The notes under the pieces: generated by a model
Seen by the model: only the letters and a program-made list of their open reading frames with translations
Told to the model about the DNA's origin: nothing
Databases searched by the model: none
Program-made: the position numbers and the translations under genes
Shown here: positions 34,045 through 45,620 of the stretch, one piece after another
Numbering within the stretch: the stretch's first letter is position 1
Layout: every line of letters starts with the position of its first letter
From: Dromiciops gliroides
Lineage: Eukaryota > Chordata > Mammalia > Microbiotheria > Microbiotheriidae
Length of the DNA: 64,000 nucleotides
NCBI RefSeq assembly: GCF_019393635.1
Contig: NC_057861.1
Span: 656,483,724 to 656,547,723, forward strand
Direction: 5' to 3'

Positions 34045-35065
34045 TTGTAGCTGATTTGAATATTCATATAACTCAAAAGAGCTTAATAATTCACATTTAT
34101 TCTTCAAACAATATTGCTCTTACTCCATACAATGTTCCCTTGGTTCTGCTCATTTCACTCAGAATTATTTCCTGAAAGTCTTTCCATGTTTTCTAAAACC
34201 ATCTTGTTGGTCATTTCTTACAGCACAGTAATATTCCATTAAAATCATATACAACTTATTCAGTCATTCCCCAATTAATGGATGTACCCTCAGTTTCCAG
34301 TTCTTTGCCACCACAAAGAGAGTTGCTATAAATATTTTAAAACATACAGGTTCTTTTTGTATTGCTGGGTTAAAAAGTACACATAATTGTATAACGCTTT
34401 GGGCAAAATTTCAAATTGTTCTCCAAAATGATTGGAAGAGTTCACAATTCCACCAATAGTGTATTAGTGTCCCAATTTTTCCACATCCCCTCCAGCATGT
34501 CATTTTCCCTTTCTATTATTTTAGCCAATCTGATAGATGTGAGAGAGTATCTCAGAGTTGTTGTAATTTGCATTTCTCTAATCAATAATGCTTTAGAGCA
34601 TTTTTCATAACTATATATAGCTTTGATTTCTTGATCCAAAAACTTCCTGTTCATATCCTTTGCCAATTTATCAATTGGGCAATGACTTATATTCTCTATA
34701 CACTTGAAATATATAAGGCCTTTAGCTGAGAAACTGTCTATAAAAATTTCCCCAAATTTTCTGCTTTCCTTCTAATCTTGGCTACATTGATTTTATTTGT
34801 ACAAAACCTTTTGAATTTAATGTAACCAAAATTATCCATTTTACATCCCACAATGCTATCTCTTGTTTACTCATAAATTCATCTTTTATCCATAAATCTG
34901 ATTGGTAATATATTCCATACTCCTCTAGTATACTTATGATATCTCCCTTTATGTCTAGGTCATATAATTATTTTGACCTTCTCTTGGTAAACAGTATAAG
35001 ATCTATACCTAGTTTCTGCCAGACTGTTTTCCAGAATTATTTCTAAGTATTATCCAGAAGTATTT
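34045..35065 (-). repeat. L1 ORF2 3' region, antisense
   Basis: Antisense L1 landmarks in order: CAGCACAGTAATATTCCATT, CAGTCATTCCCCAATTAATG, GCTATAAATATTTTAAAAC, ATTCCACCAATAGTGTATTA, CCACATCCCCTCCAGCATG, GATGTGAGAGAGTATCTCAG, TTTGCCAATTTATCAATTGG, ATTTTGACCTTCTCTTGG. The coding strand is full of stops. About 1 kb is retained. Confidence 0.8.
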
Positions 35066-35079
35066 CTAAGATTATCCAG

Positions 35080-35650
35080 AAAGAAGAGTCTGTAGAAAAA
35101 GGGCCAAGAATAGAAATGACCTAGATCACTGACATTGTATAATACCCCACAACTCAGGTGCCACCTCTCTGTGATATTCCCACTTGTTACTCGCTTTCTC
35201 AATCTCTTTCTCCCTCTTAACCTCTCTTTGGACAAAAAGAAGGTCTCAGCACCTGGTCAGGAAATGTGGGAACTAAGTCAGTCTAATGTTTCTCCTTGTT
35301 CAGAGCAGAAGCACCACCACAAGAAGTGGTAACAAGCCACAGGACACAGAGGTGAACAAAAAGGCAGGACATTCAACTGGAAGATGGTTCAATTGGGCAT
35401 TTGAAGAAAGGGGAGGGAATGAAAAGGAGGAGAGAGACGGAGAAAGCCTAAAGGTGGAGAGCACTGCCAGGATTTGAATAGCTGCATTCACTACTATTCC
35501 CAGTCCCAGGCTGGCTAACAACCCCAAGAAGGGGCGGGGCTGCATTGTCCCAATTCTGGCAGAATTTTTCTCTAATAAAGGACGGGGTCCTGTCATGACT
35601 CTTCTAACCAGCCCCACCACCCATCCCTCTATAGATATCAAGTCCAAATT
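35080..35650. other. Unassigned segment, possible LTR-derived
   Basis: It contains GGGGCGGGGC at 35531-35540 and an AATAAA at 35574-35579 followed by GGACGGGGTCC, an arrangement seen in LTRs. I cannot find both termini or a related copy in the window, so the LTR reading is only a possibility. Confidence 0.3.
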
Positions 35651-35731
35651 TTTTGCATTCTTTAAAGTTTGGTTAAACTCTGTTTTTAGTCAGTACCCTA
35701 TGCCAACTTGCTAGAGACAAAAAAAAAAATT

Positions 35732-36770
35732 GATGGATCATGGCTGTGTGTAAAGTCAGCTACTTATGCTAAGTCAGACTCCATTTTAAAACCTTTTGTA
35801 GACTTTAGGGTACATGGAAGCTACCTTGCTTGAGAAAGGGATGCCATGCTCATAATCCCATCTTCCCCCCTTCCCCATACTACAATAAGGGAGGAGCTGA
35901 AGTATCACTAATCCCATTTATTCATAATTGGATATACCAGTCAAAATACTTGGGGAGGAGCTAAAGCAACACTCATCCCATCTCCTCATAATTACATCAA
36001 AATACTTTTGCCCCAGACCTACATGTACAAAAATATTTATGGTAGCTCTTTTTTAGTGACAAAGAATTAGACAGTGAAGTGATACCCATCAATCGAGGAA
36101 TGGCCGAACAAGTTGTGGTATATGGTTATGATGGGATACTATTGTGCTATATGATGAGCAGGCAGATTTCAAAAAAACCTGGAAGGACTTACATGAACTG
36201 ATGCTTCGTGAAGTGAGCAGAACCAGGAGATCATTGTACACAGTAACAGCAACATTATGTGATGATCAAATGTGATAAACTTAGCTCTCCTCAGAAATAC
36301 AATGATCCAAGACAATTCCAAGCCTCATGAAGGAAAGTACTCTCCACATCCAGAAAAAGAAATATGGAGTCGGAATGCAGATCAAAGCATACTATTTTCA
36401 CTTTTTTTGTTGTTGATTTTTGGTTTTTTCCCTTTTGTTCTGATTCTTCTTTCACAAGATGACTAAAGTGGAAATATGTTTAACATGATTGTACATAAAT
36501 AACCTATATCAGATTGCTTGCTGTCTTGAGGAGGGGGAGGGAAGGGAGGAAGGGATAAAAATCTGGAACTAAAAATCTTACAAAAATTAGTGTTGAAAAC
36601 AAAAAAATACTTTTGCTCTTATATGAAAGTTGCTTATTCTAGTCTATAAAAAGCAGCACAAAGTTTGAATCAAGGTCAGTCACACTCCAACTGCAACTAC
36701 CTTGCTATGGTAGTAAACTCTTATCTTATTTTCCTAGGTTTCAACCTTATTTGACCAGGGCAAGGCCCTA
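35732..36770 (+). mobile_element. LTR with tandem U3 repeats, split by L1
   Basis: A retroviral-type LTR is inferred from a U3-like part with a 60-bp tandem repeat (35889-35951 and 35952-36009; shared GGGAGGAGCT and TCAAAATACTT), a TATA-like TCTATAAAAAGCAGCAC at about 36643-36659, and a following R/U5-like stretch ending near TTTCCTAGGTTTCAACC (about 36731-36747). An L1 3' end sits inside (36012-36603). No retroviral coding region is attached, and the ends are approximate. Confidence 0.55.
36012..36603 (+). mobile_element. 5'-truncated L1 3' end with intact TSD
   Basis: Marsupial L1 3' end in order: CATCAATCGAGGAATGGCC, GGTATATGGTTATGATGGG, GTGAGCAGAACCAGGAGATC, AATACAATGATCCAAGACAA, TCTGATTCTTCTTTCACAAG, AACCTATATCAGATTGCTTG, GAGGAGGGGGAGGGAAGGG. 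The TSD AAAATACTTTTGC is at 35999-36011 and 36604-36616. The 592-bp copy cannot code. Confidence 0.9.
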
Positions 36771-37399
36771 ACCTGGTTTCTTTTAACAGCTGCTTCTGAT
36801 CTTCCTGCTTCATTATTAGTAAATAAGAAGCTACAAAGAGGGATGGGGCAGTGAGAGTAAAGTAGATGGAGAAAAGTAAAAGTAGTACCAAGAAACAATT
36901 ATATGGAATTCTCTCTCTAGTAGGGGCTCCTAAGTTATATAAGAGAGAATCTTTTGAATTATTGTATATTTTATAAATTTTGCAGAAGCAGAGAATGATC
37001 AAGCCAAGTAGATCCAGTCCTTTTCCCTATTAGGCCAAAACAAAACAAAAAAAAACAAAAACAACCAAAAAACAAAAGTTTAGTGGTCTGATGGAGGAGA
37101 AAGACTGGACTCCGTTCTAGTCACTTTCCCATTGTTCCCTCCCATGCATGCTCACAAGTACCCCCTCTGCAGAGTTGGAGCCAAAGACACCTATCCAAGA
37201 ATAAGTCTTGCCCAGCAGGGAGAAGTGAAGTAGCAATGCCCACATTCCAAAAGTATGGTGTCAGAGGGGAGGGAGTGAAGACCCTTTGCCCTTCCTGTTG
37301 TAGTTCAATAGATGAATCTTTTTTTCACCTTCAACCAAACAAAACATCCAAAACCTCAAAGATACCTGGATATAGTAAGAAGACTGGGGATGTATTATT

Positions 37400-37508
37400 A
37401 CCCCTAATCTATAAATGAGGCCACTGAGGCTAAGAATGCTTAAGTGAATGCTCCAAAGTCACATAGCTAGTAAGTGGCAGAGCTAGGAATGGACTCTACT
37501 ACATGATG
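37400..37508 (-). repeat. MIR-family SINE fragment
   Basis: AAATGAGGCCACTGAGGC, CCAAAGTCACATAGCTAGTA and CAGAGCTAGGAATGGACTC. Confidence 0.7.
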
Positions 37509-37509
37509 C

Positions 37510-37715
37510 TACTACAGAGGCCACAAGATATAGAAGAAAGAATGCTAATTGTAGAATCAAAAATTTAAGTTTGAATCTTGGCTCTACTACTTAGTAGCTG
37601 TGTGACCTTAGAAAAATCATTTAGCTTCCCCAGGTTTGTGTCTTCATCTGTGAAATGGGCAGGTTGAACTAGATAATTTATATGAATACTTTCTTTTCTA
37701 CCATCTATGATTAAC
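37510..37715 (+). repeat. MIR-family SINE
   Basis: GTTTGAATCTTGGCTCTACT, TAGCTGTGTGACCTTAGAAA, CTTCATCTGTGAAATGGGC and TACCATCTATGATTAAC. Confidence 0.75.
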
Positions 37716-37899
37716 AAATTTTGCCTTGTTTAAAACCTAGACATTTTAGATGGAAACAGTAGATATAAAACATCTCATAGAATAGGGAGAAGACTAAGAT
37801 CAGGGATTTAAAGTGCTATGCCTTTTGCCAGATTACTCCCCACTTAACAAAGTTCAATTAGATGCTATCTATGAATATGCTTAGGAAAAGAGAAAGCCC

Positions 37900-39150
37900 T
37901 CTAAGAATATAATACTTTTTCCTTATTTCTGTTAAGTATACCACCATCTTTCCAGTTTCCCAAGGTCATATTCTCAACATTACTCTTGACTCCTCACCTC
38001 CTCTATTCTACTTTTCTATTTCCACAACATTTCATGCAACCATCTCCTACTCAATGACTCACACATCCACCACTTTAGTTCATTCAGGTTCTCTGCAACT
38101 ATCACCTAGACTAATCCAACAGTATCCTAATTGGTCCCCCTACCTCAAGTCTCTCCTCACTCAAATCCATCCTCCACTCAAGCTGCCAAAGTTATTTTCC
38201 TGCCCATATATTTTTCTGTTAACATCCTTTATTAACCCTCTTTTCTTCTTAACAATTCCTCACTTTTAATATGTTGCAGTCTATTCTCGTTCATGTGCCT
38301 CTCTTTGCCCTTTGGGTGATTTTCAATCATTTGGAAATCATTGTGTTCCATGACTTGTCACTCTATAATACTACCCAAAGAACATTGATGTTTTTGTGAG
38401 CCTTTTTTCAGGGAGAAGCTTGAGGTCATTAAAAATAATTTTCCAATTACCCTTACCTCTGAAAAGTGATTTTCATTAATTGCAAATCTGCTGTGGCTCC
38501 CTATTCCCTCTAAGATCAATATAACTTCTGTTTGACTTTTTTTCTTTCTTTTTTTTTTTTGCAGGGAAATAGGGGTTAAGTGACTTGCCCAGGTTCACAC
38601 AGCTAGTAAGTGTCAAGTGTCTGAGGCCGGATTTGAATTCAGGTACTCCTGAATCCAGGCCTGGTGCTTTATCCACTGTGCCACCCAGCTGCCCCCGTTT
38701 GACTTTTAAAACTTTTCACAACCTATATCCAACCTACCTTTCCAGCCTCACATCCCCTAACTTCCTGTACTCTTTGGTATAACCACATGGGCTTTCTTTG
38801 CTATTTCTCACACACAGCATTTCATCTCCTCTGTTCATATTTTTGCATTGGTCATGCAGAATGCCTGGAATGCACTCCATCCTCACTGACATCTTGTAGA
38901 ATCCATTACTTATTAAAAGTTCTCAAGCACCATCTTCTACATGAAGCCTTTCCTGATCCCCATAACTGTCAGTGACCTAAACTATCTTGTATTTAATTTG
39001 TATATGCTTATAAGGATTCATGGAGTCTCCCTCTCATAGAATGTAAGCTCCTAGAACCACAAGGATGATCCATTTTTGTCTTTTTATATCCAGTTCTTAG
39101 CATAGAGTCTGATACATAGAAGATATTTTTAATAAGTGTACTGATTGACT
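37900..39150 (+). repeat. L2 3' region, SINE-interrupted
   Basis: TACTCTTGACTCCTCACCTC, CAACCATCTCCTACTCAATG, CTAATCCAACAGTATCCTAA, then after the SINE CCTTTCCAGCCTCACATCC, GCATGAAGCC-like AAGCCTTTCCTGATCCCC and the tail GAATGTAAGCTCCTAGAACC. The frame 38054-38269 is L2 ORF-derived and non-functional. Confidence 0.8.
38541..38696 (-). mobile_element. CORE-SINE (short type) in L2
   Basis: Minus-strand copy with T-rich tail. TSD GTTTGACTTTT at 38530-38540 and 38697-38707. Confidence 0.95.
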
Positions 39151-39400
39151 GAATAGTATTAGTAACAGTAGTATTTTGAATACAATATAAATGTTGATTC
39201 TGAGCTAGGAAAGAACAATCTCATACAGGACCAGAAACTCAAATATGCCAGATAGCTTTAAAAAAATTGGTCAAGGTAAAAAAGTACACAAGTAAGTAAT
39301 AATGGCTAACTTCTGTATATTTTGATTTATAGTAGAAAAAAATGGAATTGGAGTCATAAAACCTAGCTGGAGATCAAGTCCAAAATTAGCCATTAACCTC

Positions 39401-39634
39401 TGTTATTGTTTCAGTCATTTCAGTCATGTCTAACTCTACATGACTCCATTTGGAGTTTTCTTGGCAAAAATACTGGATTAGTGTTGCATTTCCTTCTCCA
39501 GCTCATTTTACAGATGAGGAAACTGAGACAAAGAAGATTAAATGACTTACCCAGGGTCATACAGCTAGTAAGTATCTGAAGGAAAATTTGAACTCAGGTC
39601 TTCCTCACTCCTGGCACTATACCACCTAGCTTCC
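39401..39634 (-). mobile_element. Mar1-type CORE-SINE
   Basis: Complement: GTTTCAGTCATTTCAGTCAT, CCATTTGGAGTTTTCTTGGC, CATTTCCTTCTCCAGCTCAT, GACTTACCCAGGGTCATACA, ACCACCTAGCTTCC. Confidence 0.85.
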
Positions 39635-39650
39635 TTTAAACTGTATGACT

Positions 39651-39804
39651 CTGGGGGCAGCTAGGTGGCACAGTGGATAAAGCACTGGCCCTGGATTCGG
39701 GAGGACCTGAGTTCAAATCCAGCCTCAGACACTTGACACTAGCTGTGTGACCCTGGGCAAGTCACTTAACCCTCATTGCCCCACAAAAAAATAGATAAAT
39801 AAAT
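39651..39804 (+). mobile_element. CORE-SINE (short type)
   Basis: Full-length. TSD AAACTGTATGACT (13 bp, perfect) at 39638-39650 and 39805-39817. The insertion split a MIR-like stretch whose remainder (GAGCCTCAGTTTCCTCATCTG) continues at 39846. Confidence 0.95.
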
Positions 39805-39934
39805 AAACTGTATGACTGTGAGCAATTAATTCACTTATCATCACTGAGCCTCAGTTTCCTCATCTGTAAAATATGGATAGAAAGTATTTCTACAACCTAC
39901 ATCATGATGTTTCATGAAATAAAAAAATTAATTG

Positions 39935-40081
39935 GGGCAGCTAGGTGGTGCAGTGGATAGAGCACTGGCCCTGGAGTCAGGAGGACCTGAGTTCAAATTC
40001 GACCTCAGACACTTAACACTTACTAGCTGTGTGACCCTAGGAAAGTCACTTAACCCCAATTGCCTCACCAAAAAAAAAAAG
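39935..40081 (+). mobile_element. CORE-SINE (short type)
   Basis: Full-length copy. Flanks AAATTAATTG (39925-39934) and AAATGAATTG (40082-40091) form a TSD with one mismatch. Confidence 0.9.
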
Positions 40082-40321
40082 AAATGAATTGCACAAATGT
40101 GCAATGTAATTGGAAAATGCTATAAAGTGTGTCATTATAACTCTTGGGATAATGGTGCTTTATACCATGGATTTAACATTGATAATAAAGAGGTTATGAT
40201 TTGCTTTTCAGTATTTATTATTCACTGGGGATTATACACACCAAATGGAAATGATGGGCAGAAAGGTAAGTTGTGCCTGTCTGGGGAGCCACTAAAGCAC
40301 CTAGTTCTAGGCAATACTAGT

Positions 40322-40550
40322 TTGGCAGCCAGGTGATGCAGTGGATAGAGCACTGGCTGTGGACTTAGGAAGACCTGAGTCTTCAGACTCAGACACTTAC
40401 TAGCTGTGTGACCCTGGGTAAGTCACTTAACGCCTCATCTTCCTCATCTGTAAAATGAGCTGGAGAAGGAAATGGAAAGCAACTCCAGTATCTTTGTAAA
40501 GAAAACCCCAAACTGGGTCACAAAGAGGTTGAAACAACTCAACAACAAAA
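40322..40550 (+). mobile_element. Mar1-type CORE-SINE
   Basis: Head GGCAGCCAGGTGATGCAGTG, CORE, GAGCTGGAGAAGGAAATGG, CCAGTATCTTTGTAAAG and tail TTGAAACAACTCAACAACAA. Flanks AGTTTGG at 40319-40325 and 40551-40557. Confidence 0.85.
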
Positions 40551-40929
40551 AGTTTGGAAAACTTTGAGATTTATTAGTCTCTTTAGAATCATTAGTATTT
40601 TATGATTCACTCCATAAACTACTCCACTTATTGAGCTCTACTTAGCATGAAAGAGATAACAAATTCCTCCTTTAACTGTGCCTAACAAAGCTGAGATTTG
40701 AGAAATAACATGACAGGGAACCATGTAGCTGCGGAGTTTTTGTTCTTGACACGAACTTTACGCTATTCTGACAATAAGCAGCACAAGGCAAATCATCGGT
40801 AGCATGCTGCCATCTTCTGGCCAAAATGAAGCAAAATGTTTGTTCAAAAATAAAACAAAACAAAATCAAATACACTGCTCCCATCCCACATTTTTAACAC
40901 TTTTCTCCAGGTCTGGCACTTAATTTTAT

Positions 40930-41050
40930 TATATTCAACTACCATATAAAAAGTATTAGGTGCCTACCATGTGCCAAGCACTGTGATTAAGTTGGACTCA
41001 AAGATGAAAAACAGCATAGTCCCAGTATCTCACACACTGAGTGATTCATT
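40930..41050 (-). repeat. L2 tail fragment
   Basis: TATTAGGTGCCTACCATGTG, CCAAGCACTGTGATTAAG and CATAGTCCCAGTATCTCAC match the antisense L2 end loosely. Confidence 0.5.
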
Positions 41051-41109
41051 AAATCTTACATGCAGTAGAAGGTTTTTGCCAACCCAGTATTCCCTGAAGA
41101 AGTTTAGAA

Positions 41110-41280
41110 TAATAAAATGCCAGAGCTGAGGAGACCTTAAAGATCACTTATCCTAAACATCTCATTTTACAGAAGAAAGTGATACCCAGAAAACAGACAG
41201 GCCTTTCTCAGACGTTGAGTCACAGATCTAGAACTGAGGCCAAACAGGTCTAAAACCCAGTCCTTCAGACTCAAGAGGTC
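41110..41280 (-). repeat. MIR-family SINE fragment
   Basis: AGCTGAGGAGACCTTAAAG, CATCTCATTTTACAGAAGAA, CCAGTCCTTCAGACTCAAG in antisense MIR order. Confidence 0.55.
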
Positions 41281-41295
41281 AGGGTTCTTGTTTCT

Positions 41296-41446
41296 TTTTT
41301 TTTCTTTTCCTTTTTAGGGCAATGAGGGTTAAGTGACTTGCCCAGGGTCACACAGCTAGTAAGTGTTAAGTGTCTGAGGCCGGATTTGAACTTAGGTACT
41401 CCTGAATCCAGAGCCAGTACTTTATCCACTGCGCCACCTAGCTGCC
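41296..41446 (-). mobile_element. CORE-SINE (short type)
   Basis: Minus-strand copy. TSD CAGGGTTCTTGTTTCT (16 bp, perfect) at 41280-41295 and 41447-41462. Confidence 0.95.
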
Positions 41447-41666
41447 CAGGGTTCTTGTTTCTAGTTCCTCTTTTGTTCCCTTCTTCACACTTACCTGTCC
41501 CTTAAGCTGTAACTTTTGCCAACTGCCATCCTACACAATCTTCTTTCAGGTTTAAGACCTCAAAATCACAGAATCCTAAATCTAAAGGGGCCTTCAAAAA
41601 AAAATAAAATCCATGGTCCAGCTAACTCCCTGACCTGAAACTAATCAATGTCTAAATTATACTAGG

Positions 41667-41837
41667 GGGGCAGCTAGATGGCACAGTGGATAAAGCACTG
41701 GCCCTGGATTCAGTTATACCTGAGTTCAAATCTGGCCTCAGACACTTGACACTTACTAGCTGTGTGACCCTGGGAAAGTCACTTAACCCCCACTACCCCA
41801 CAAAAAAAATAAAATAAATTTAATTTAATTTTAAAAT
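41667..41837 (+). mobile_element. CORE-SINE (short type)
   Basis: Full-length copy with an A/T-rich tail. Flanks AAATTATACTAGG (41654-41666) and AAATTACACTAGG (41838-41850), one mismatch. Confidence 0.95.
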
Positions 41838-42151
41838 AAATTACACTAGGTTACCCATGATCTCTAATTATGATCTACAAGTTATCTTCAGAACTCAAGC
41901 TATCATTTTGCCACGCTGAAAATCAAGAAATTCTCATTTACTGTTTCAGTCCGGTTCTCCACTTTAAAAAAGCCCCTTTTCACAGGAGGTACTATGCCCT
42001 CTCTCCCTCCCTGAATAAATTACTCCACATGGCTTGGAACTCTGCCTTGGGACTATGCTTGATTGGTTAGTGAATGCAAACTCATTCAAAAGACGACATA
42101 TCTAGTTCATATCCATCAGATACTTCAGGATATTTTGCCATCTCGTCCAGC

Positions 42152-42153
<2 letters not shown>

Positions 42154-42227
<74 letters not shown>
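42154..42227 (+). repeat. (CA)n microsatellite
   Basis: About 37 uninterrupted CA units. A perfect tract of this length is normally polymorphic. Confidence 0.97.
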
Positions 42228-42230
<3 letters not shown>

Positions 42231-42429
42231 AGCCCCATCTCCTCTTGCTCTACACAATCAAAGCTACCACTGCATCTGAAAATGGCATGACAGTAGACTG
42301 TTGTATGACTCTGCTCATGACTCTTGGACTCTCTTGAAACAAAAACTCCCTTGCCGTATGTGTTGCCTCTCTATTAGAATATAAGTTTCTTGGAGGAGGG
42401 TGTACCTTTTGTAAATTTTTGGCAATTAT

Positions 42430-43775
42430 GGAATAATGAAGAAGCAAGCCCCAGGTGAATGGTGTGGGGTGTCAAGGATACTGGAAGATGGATAGATTAC
42501 ATTTAAGAATCAAGAGAGATTTGTCTTTCACTGAGATGGGAGAAAAAAATGAAGAGTAGAAGGAGAAAAAGATCATGTAGAAGCGGGTAGAAAAGAGAAA
42601 ATGGGGAAGCTCACACCTGAAGACCTCAGTTTTCTCTGTAAATACAAAAAGAGGTCAACTGCCAAGAGGCAGATAGTGATAAAGAGAAAAGAAATTGTTT
42701 TTAACCAAACAAATGGACAAAAATAATTTACAATGAAATCACTGAGCTTGATTTTATTTTTTTTAATTTTAATGTACACAACCAAAAGCATTATCTCTAA
42801 AATGAAAAGAAAATAAATAGGTTGGAAGGAAAGTGCTTACAGTAAATATACCAGATAACAACAACAAAGATATACAGAATCTGTAAAATAAATATTATAA
42901 ATTCCACAATGAAACAATGGTCAAAGAACATGAAAAATTTCCAAAAGCTGAACTCATCATTATCAATTTAACCGATCTTTATGAAATTATGCAATAGAGG
43001 CAAGAATGCCTAGGTTTGGGGATACTCACTGGGTAAGACTATGATTGGCAATGAGAAACAGGACAGCAAATCACACTTTAATAAGGCACAGAGAAGAGTG
43101 GTAAAAAGTGGGGAGGGATACAGAAACAGACAAAATGCATAGGAACAGGGGACAAGATACTGACGGTTGGGGAAGAGGAGGGGGAGGGGGAGAGGCAGAG
43201 AATATCATTCACATAACTATGGATTAGAGTTGGAAGCACTAGGCAGGATGGAAGAGTACTGGGGGGGAGGCGGTTGAGATCTCATTTTTATAAGGTTTTT
43301 GGTGGTGAAACAGAACAACAGACCACCTTGAAGTAATGTCCAAATCACCTCAAAGTTATCAGTAAAACTTCAAAGTCAAAATCATCATCTTCAAGTTATC
43401 AGCACCTTTTTGATGTTCTGCTGGTCTGGAACAATGGAGGTCTGGATTTTGTCTGGAATTTACATACCATAGGCTCAGAAACCTTGACAAGCAGAGCCTA
43501 GATGGTTTCCCCTGATTTGAAACATATTACCAGGATGCAAATATCTGTTAATATATGATACAATTTGTAAGTTATACCCCTTTGATCTTTGGGATGGTTT
43601 TATGTGACTTCCAAGTTCCCCTTTGCAATCATATTTGCTGCTATTGCCCATTTATACTGGCTACTTATAAACTTACTATATTGAACTAGAAGGGAGAGGG
43701 AGTCAGGGGAATTAAATAAATACAATTTTAACACAATGAAACACAAAATGATAATAACCCAATGAAAAGGTATTG
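42430..43775. other. Unassigned purine-rich sequence
   Basis: No gene and no nameable repeat. There are G/A-rich stretches (43165-43200) and a C/T-poor AT-rich middle. Confidence 0.4.
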
Positions 43776-43788
43776 CCTGTAGGACATT

Positions 43789-43950
43789 CTTTCTTTCCTT
43801 CTTTCTTTCTTTTTTTGTGAGGCAATTGGGGTTAAATGACTTGCCCAGGGTCACACAGCTAGTAAGTGTTAAGTGTCTGAGGCCATATTTGAACTCAGGT
43901 CCTCCTGAATCCAGGGCCGGTGCTCTATCCACTGAGCCACCTAGCTGCCC
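43789..43950 (-). mobile_element. CORE-SINE (short type)
   Basis: Minus-strand copy with a (CTTT)n-like tail. TSD CTGTAGGACATT at 43777-43788 and 43951-43962. Confidence 0.95.
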
Positions 43951-43999
43951 CTGTAGGACATTTCTAACTGAATGTATTCCAGGCATCTCAAACTCCACA

Positions 44000-45085
44000 T
44001 ATATAAAATGTCATTATTGTATCCCCCCCTCCCCGCATCCTCCCCTCCTAACTCCAGTTACTTCTGTTAAAGCCCTGCCATCCTTCTAGACATCCAGCTT
44101 TACAATCCCAGAGTTCTCCTCAACTCTTCCCTCTCTCTCACCTCCAATTTCCAACAGGTAGATTCAGTGACCTCTTAAGTCCCTTTTCAATTCTAGATTT
44201 GAGAGTCTGTGATTCAGAATCCACAAACTCTTTCATATCTGTCTCCTTTTTACTCACACAGCTAATCACCCTAATTCAGAACCTCATCACTACTCATCTA
44301 TACTACAGTAACCTCCTAATTGATCTTCCTGAATACAAACCTTTAATCCATCCTCCACACATCAGCAAAATTGATAATTCTGAAACATAAGCCTTACTAC
44401 CTCCCTCCCCAGTTGAAGAAACCCCAGTGCCTTATATTGCCTCTTAGATAAGATTCAAGCTCTTGTTTGTCATTTAAAGCCCTTTGTGGTATGGCCCTGT
44501 TCTACCCTTTCAAGATAACTGCAATAATATTCTCCTTGCCTCACTCTGTGTTCTATCCAAACTGACCTACTTGCTCTTCCATAGACATGATATTACATTT
44601 CCCTTCCCCATGCCTTTGCAAAGGATGTTCCCCATGCCTGGAATGTATTTTCTCTTCACTTATTTCTCTTGGAATCCCTAACTTTCCCCAGGCTCCTGCC
44701 ACCTCCCATGAGAAATATGTCAATTACTAAAATTGTTGTGTCCTCCTCCATCCCACCAAATTTACTTTTTAAAAATTATTTAGGGGCAGCTAGGTGGCAC
44801 AGTGGATAAAGCGCTGGCCCTGGAGTCAGGAGTACCTGAGTTCAAATCCAGTCTCAGAACATTGGCACTTACTAGCTGTGTGACCCTGGGCAAGTCGCTG
44901 AACCCCAATTGCCTCACCAAAAAAACAAACAAAAAAGTTATTTACCTGTGTATTCAGCTGTTTTCTTTCAACATAATATTAGCTACTTGAAAGCAACAAC
45001 TATTTTTGTCTTTGTCTCTAGGCATCAGGTACATTGATTGCTTAGAATATAGTAAGCACTTCATAAATGCTTATTGAATGAAATT
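44000..45085 (+). repeat. L2 3' region, SINE-interrupted
   Basis: CTCATCACTACTCATCTATA, TAACCTCCTAATTGATCTTC, AGTGCCTTATATTGCCTCT, CCCATGCCTTTGCAAAGGAT, GTTCCCCATGCCTGGAATG, then after the SINE GCTACTTGAAAGCAACAAC and TAAATGCTTATTGAATGAAA. Confidence 0.85.
44783..44935 (+). mobile_element. CORE-SINE (short type) in L2
   Basis: Full-length. It carries the variant TCTCAGAACATTGGCACTTA. Flanks AATTATTTA (44774-44782) and AGTTATTTA (44936-44944). Confidence 0.92.
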
Positions 45086-45185
45086 GATGAATTCTCGAAT
45101 AATCAGAAAGATGCAAACCAAGAAAACCTTTGAATACCCACCCTTTTACCAGCTATAAGACAAGGAATGGTAAAAACTGGGGGTG

Positions 45186-45334
45186 GGTATGGCTAGGTGG
45201 CGCAGTGGATAAAGCACCGGCCCTGGAGTCAGGAGTACCTGAGTTCAAATCCAGTCTCAGAACATTGACACTTACTAGCTGTGTGACCCTGGGCAAGTCA
45301 CTTAATCCCAATTGCCTCACTTAAAAAAACAAAC
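45186..45334 (+). mobile_element. CORE-SINE (short type), head variant
   Basis: TSD AAACTGGGGGTG at 45174-45185 and 45335-45346. The head reads GGTATGGCTAGGTGGCGCAG. The copy shares the TCTCAGAACATTG variant with the SINE at 44783. Confidence 0.93.
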
Positions 45335-45620
45335 AAACTGGGGGTGAAAATAGATCTGCATTTTTAAGGCTGTGGATCAACAGACTAACAAATTGCTAAA
45401 CCAGTACAAGCATTTTATAGCATGATATGACAATATTCAATGTGTTACTTTTTAAAATCACATCTTTTGACCTAGTAATTCCATTATTAAGACTTTATCC
45501 TGAAAAAAATCATAAAAAGAAAAGACATCCATAAAACATATATTCATAGATACCCTGTTTGTAATAGTAAAAAAATTGGGGAAAAAAGACCTGTCATCTA
45601 CTAGAAAAATGGCTAAATAT

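Noticed and set aside
35080..35650. LTR candidate with AATAAA and a GGGGCGGGGC box
   Set aside because: No paired termini, TSD or related copy in the window; left as unassigned.
42063..42337. Thr-His repeat open frames
   Set aside because: They are translations of the (CA)n tract.
41901..42360. Possible CRISPR-like or tandem-array structure around the CA tract
   Set aside because: It is a simple dinucleotide repeat in a mammalian sequence, without repeat-spacer organisation.
43300..43460. Repeated CTTCAAGTTATCAG-like words
   Set aside because: The words are short and imperfect and fit chance or old tandem decay; no larger structure could be supported.
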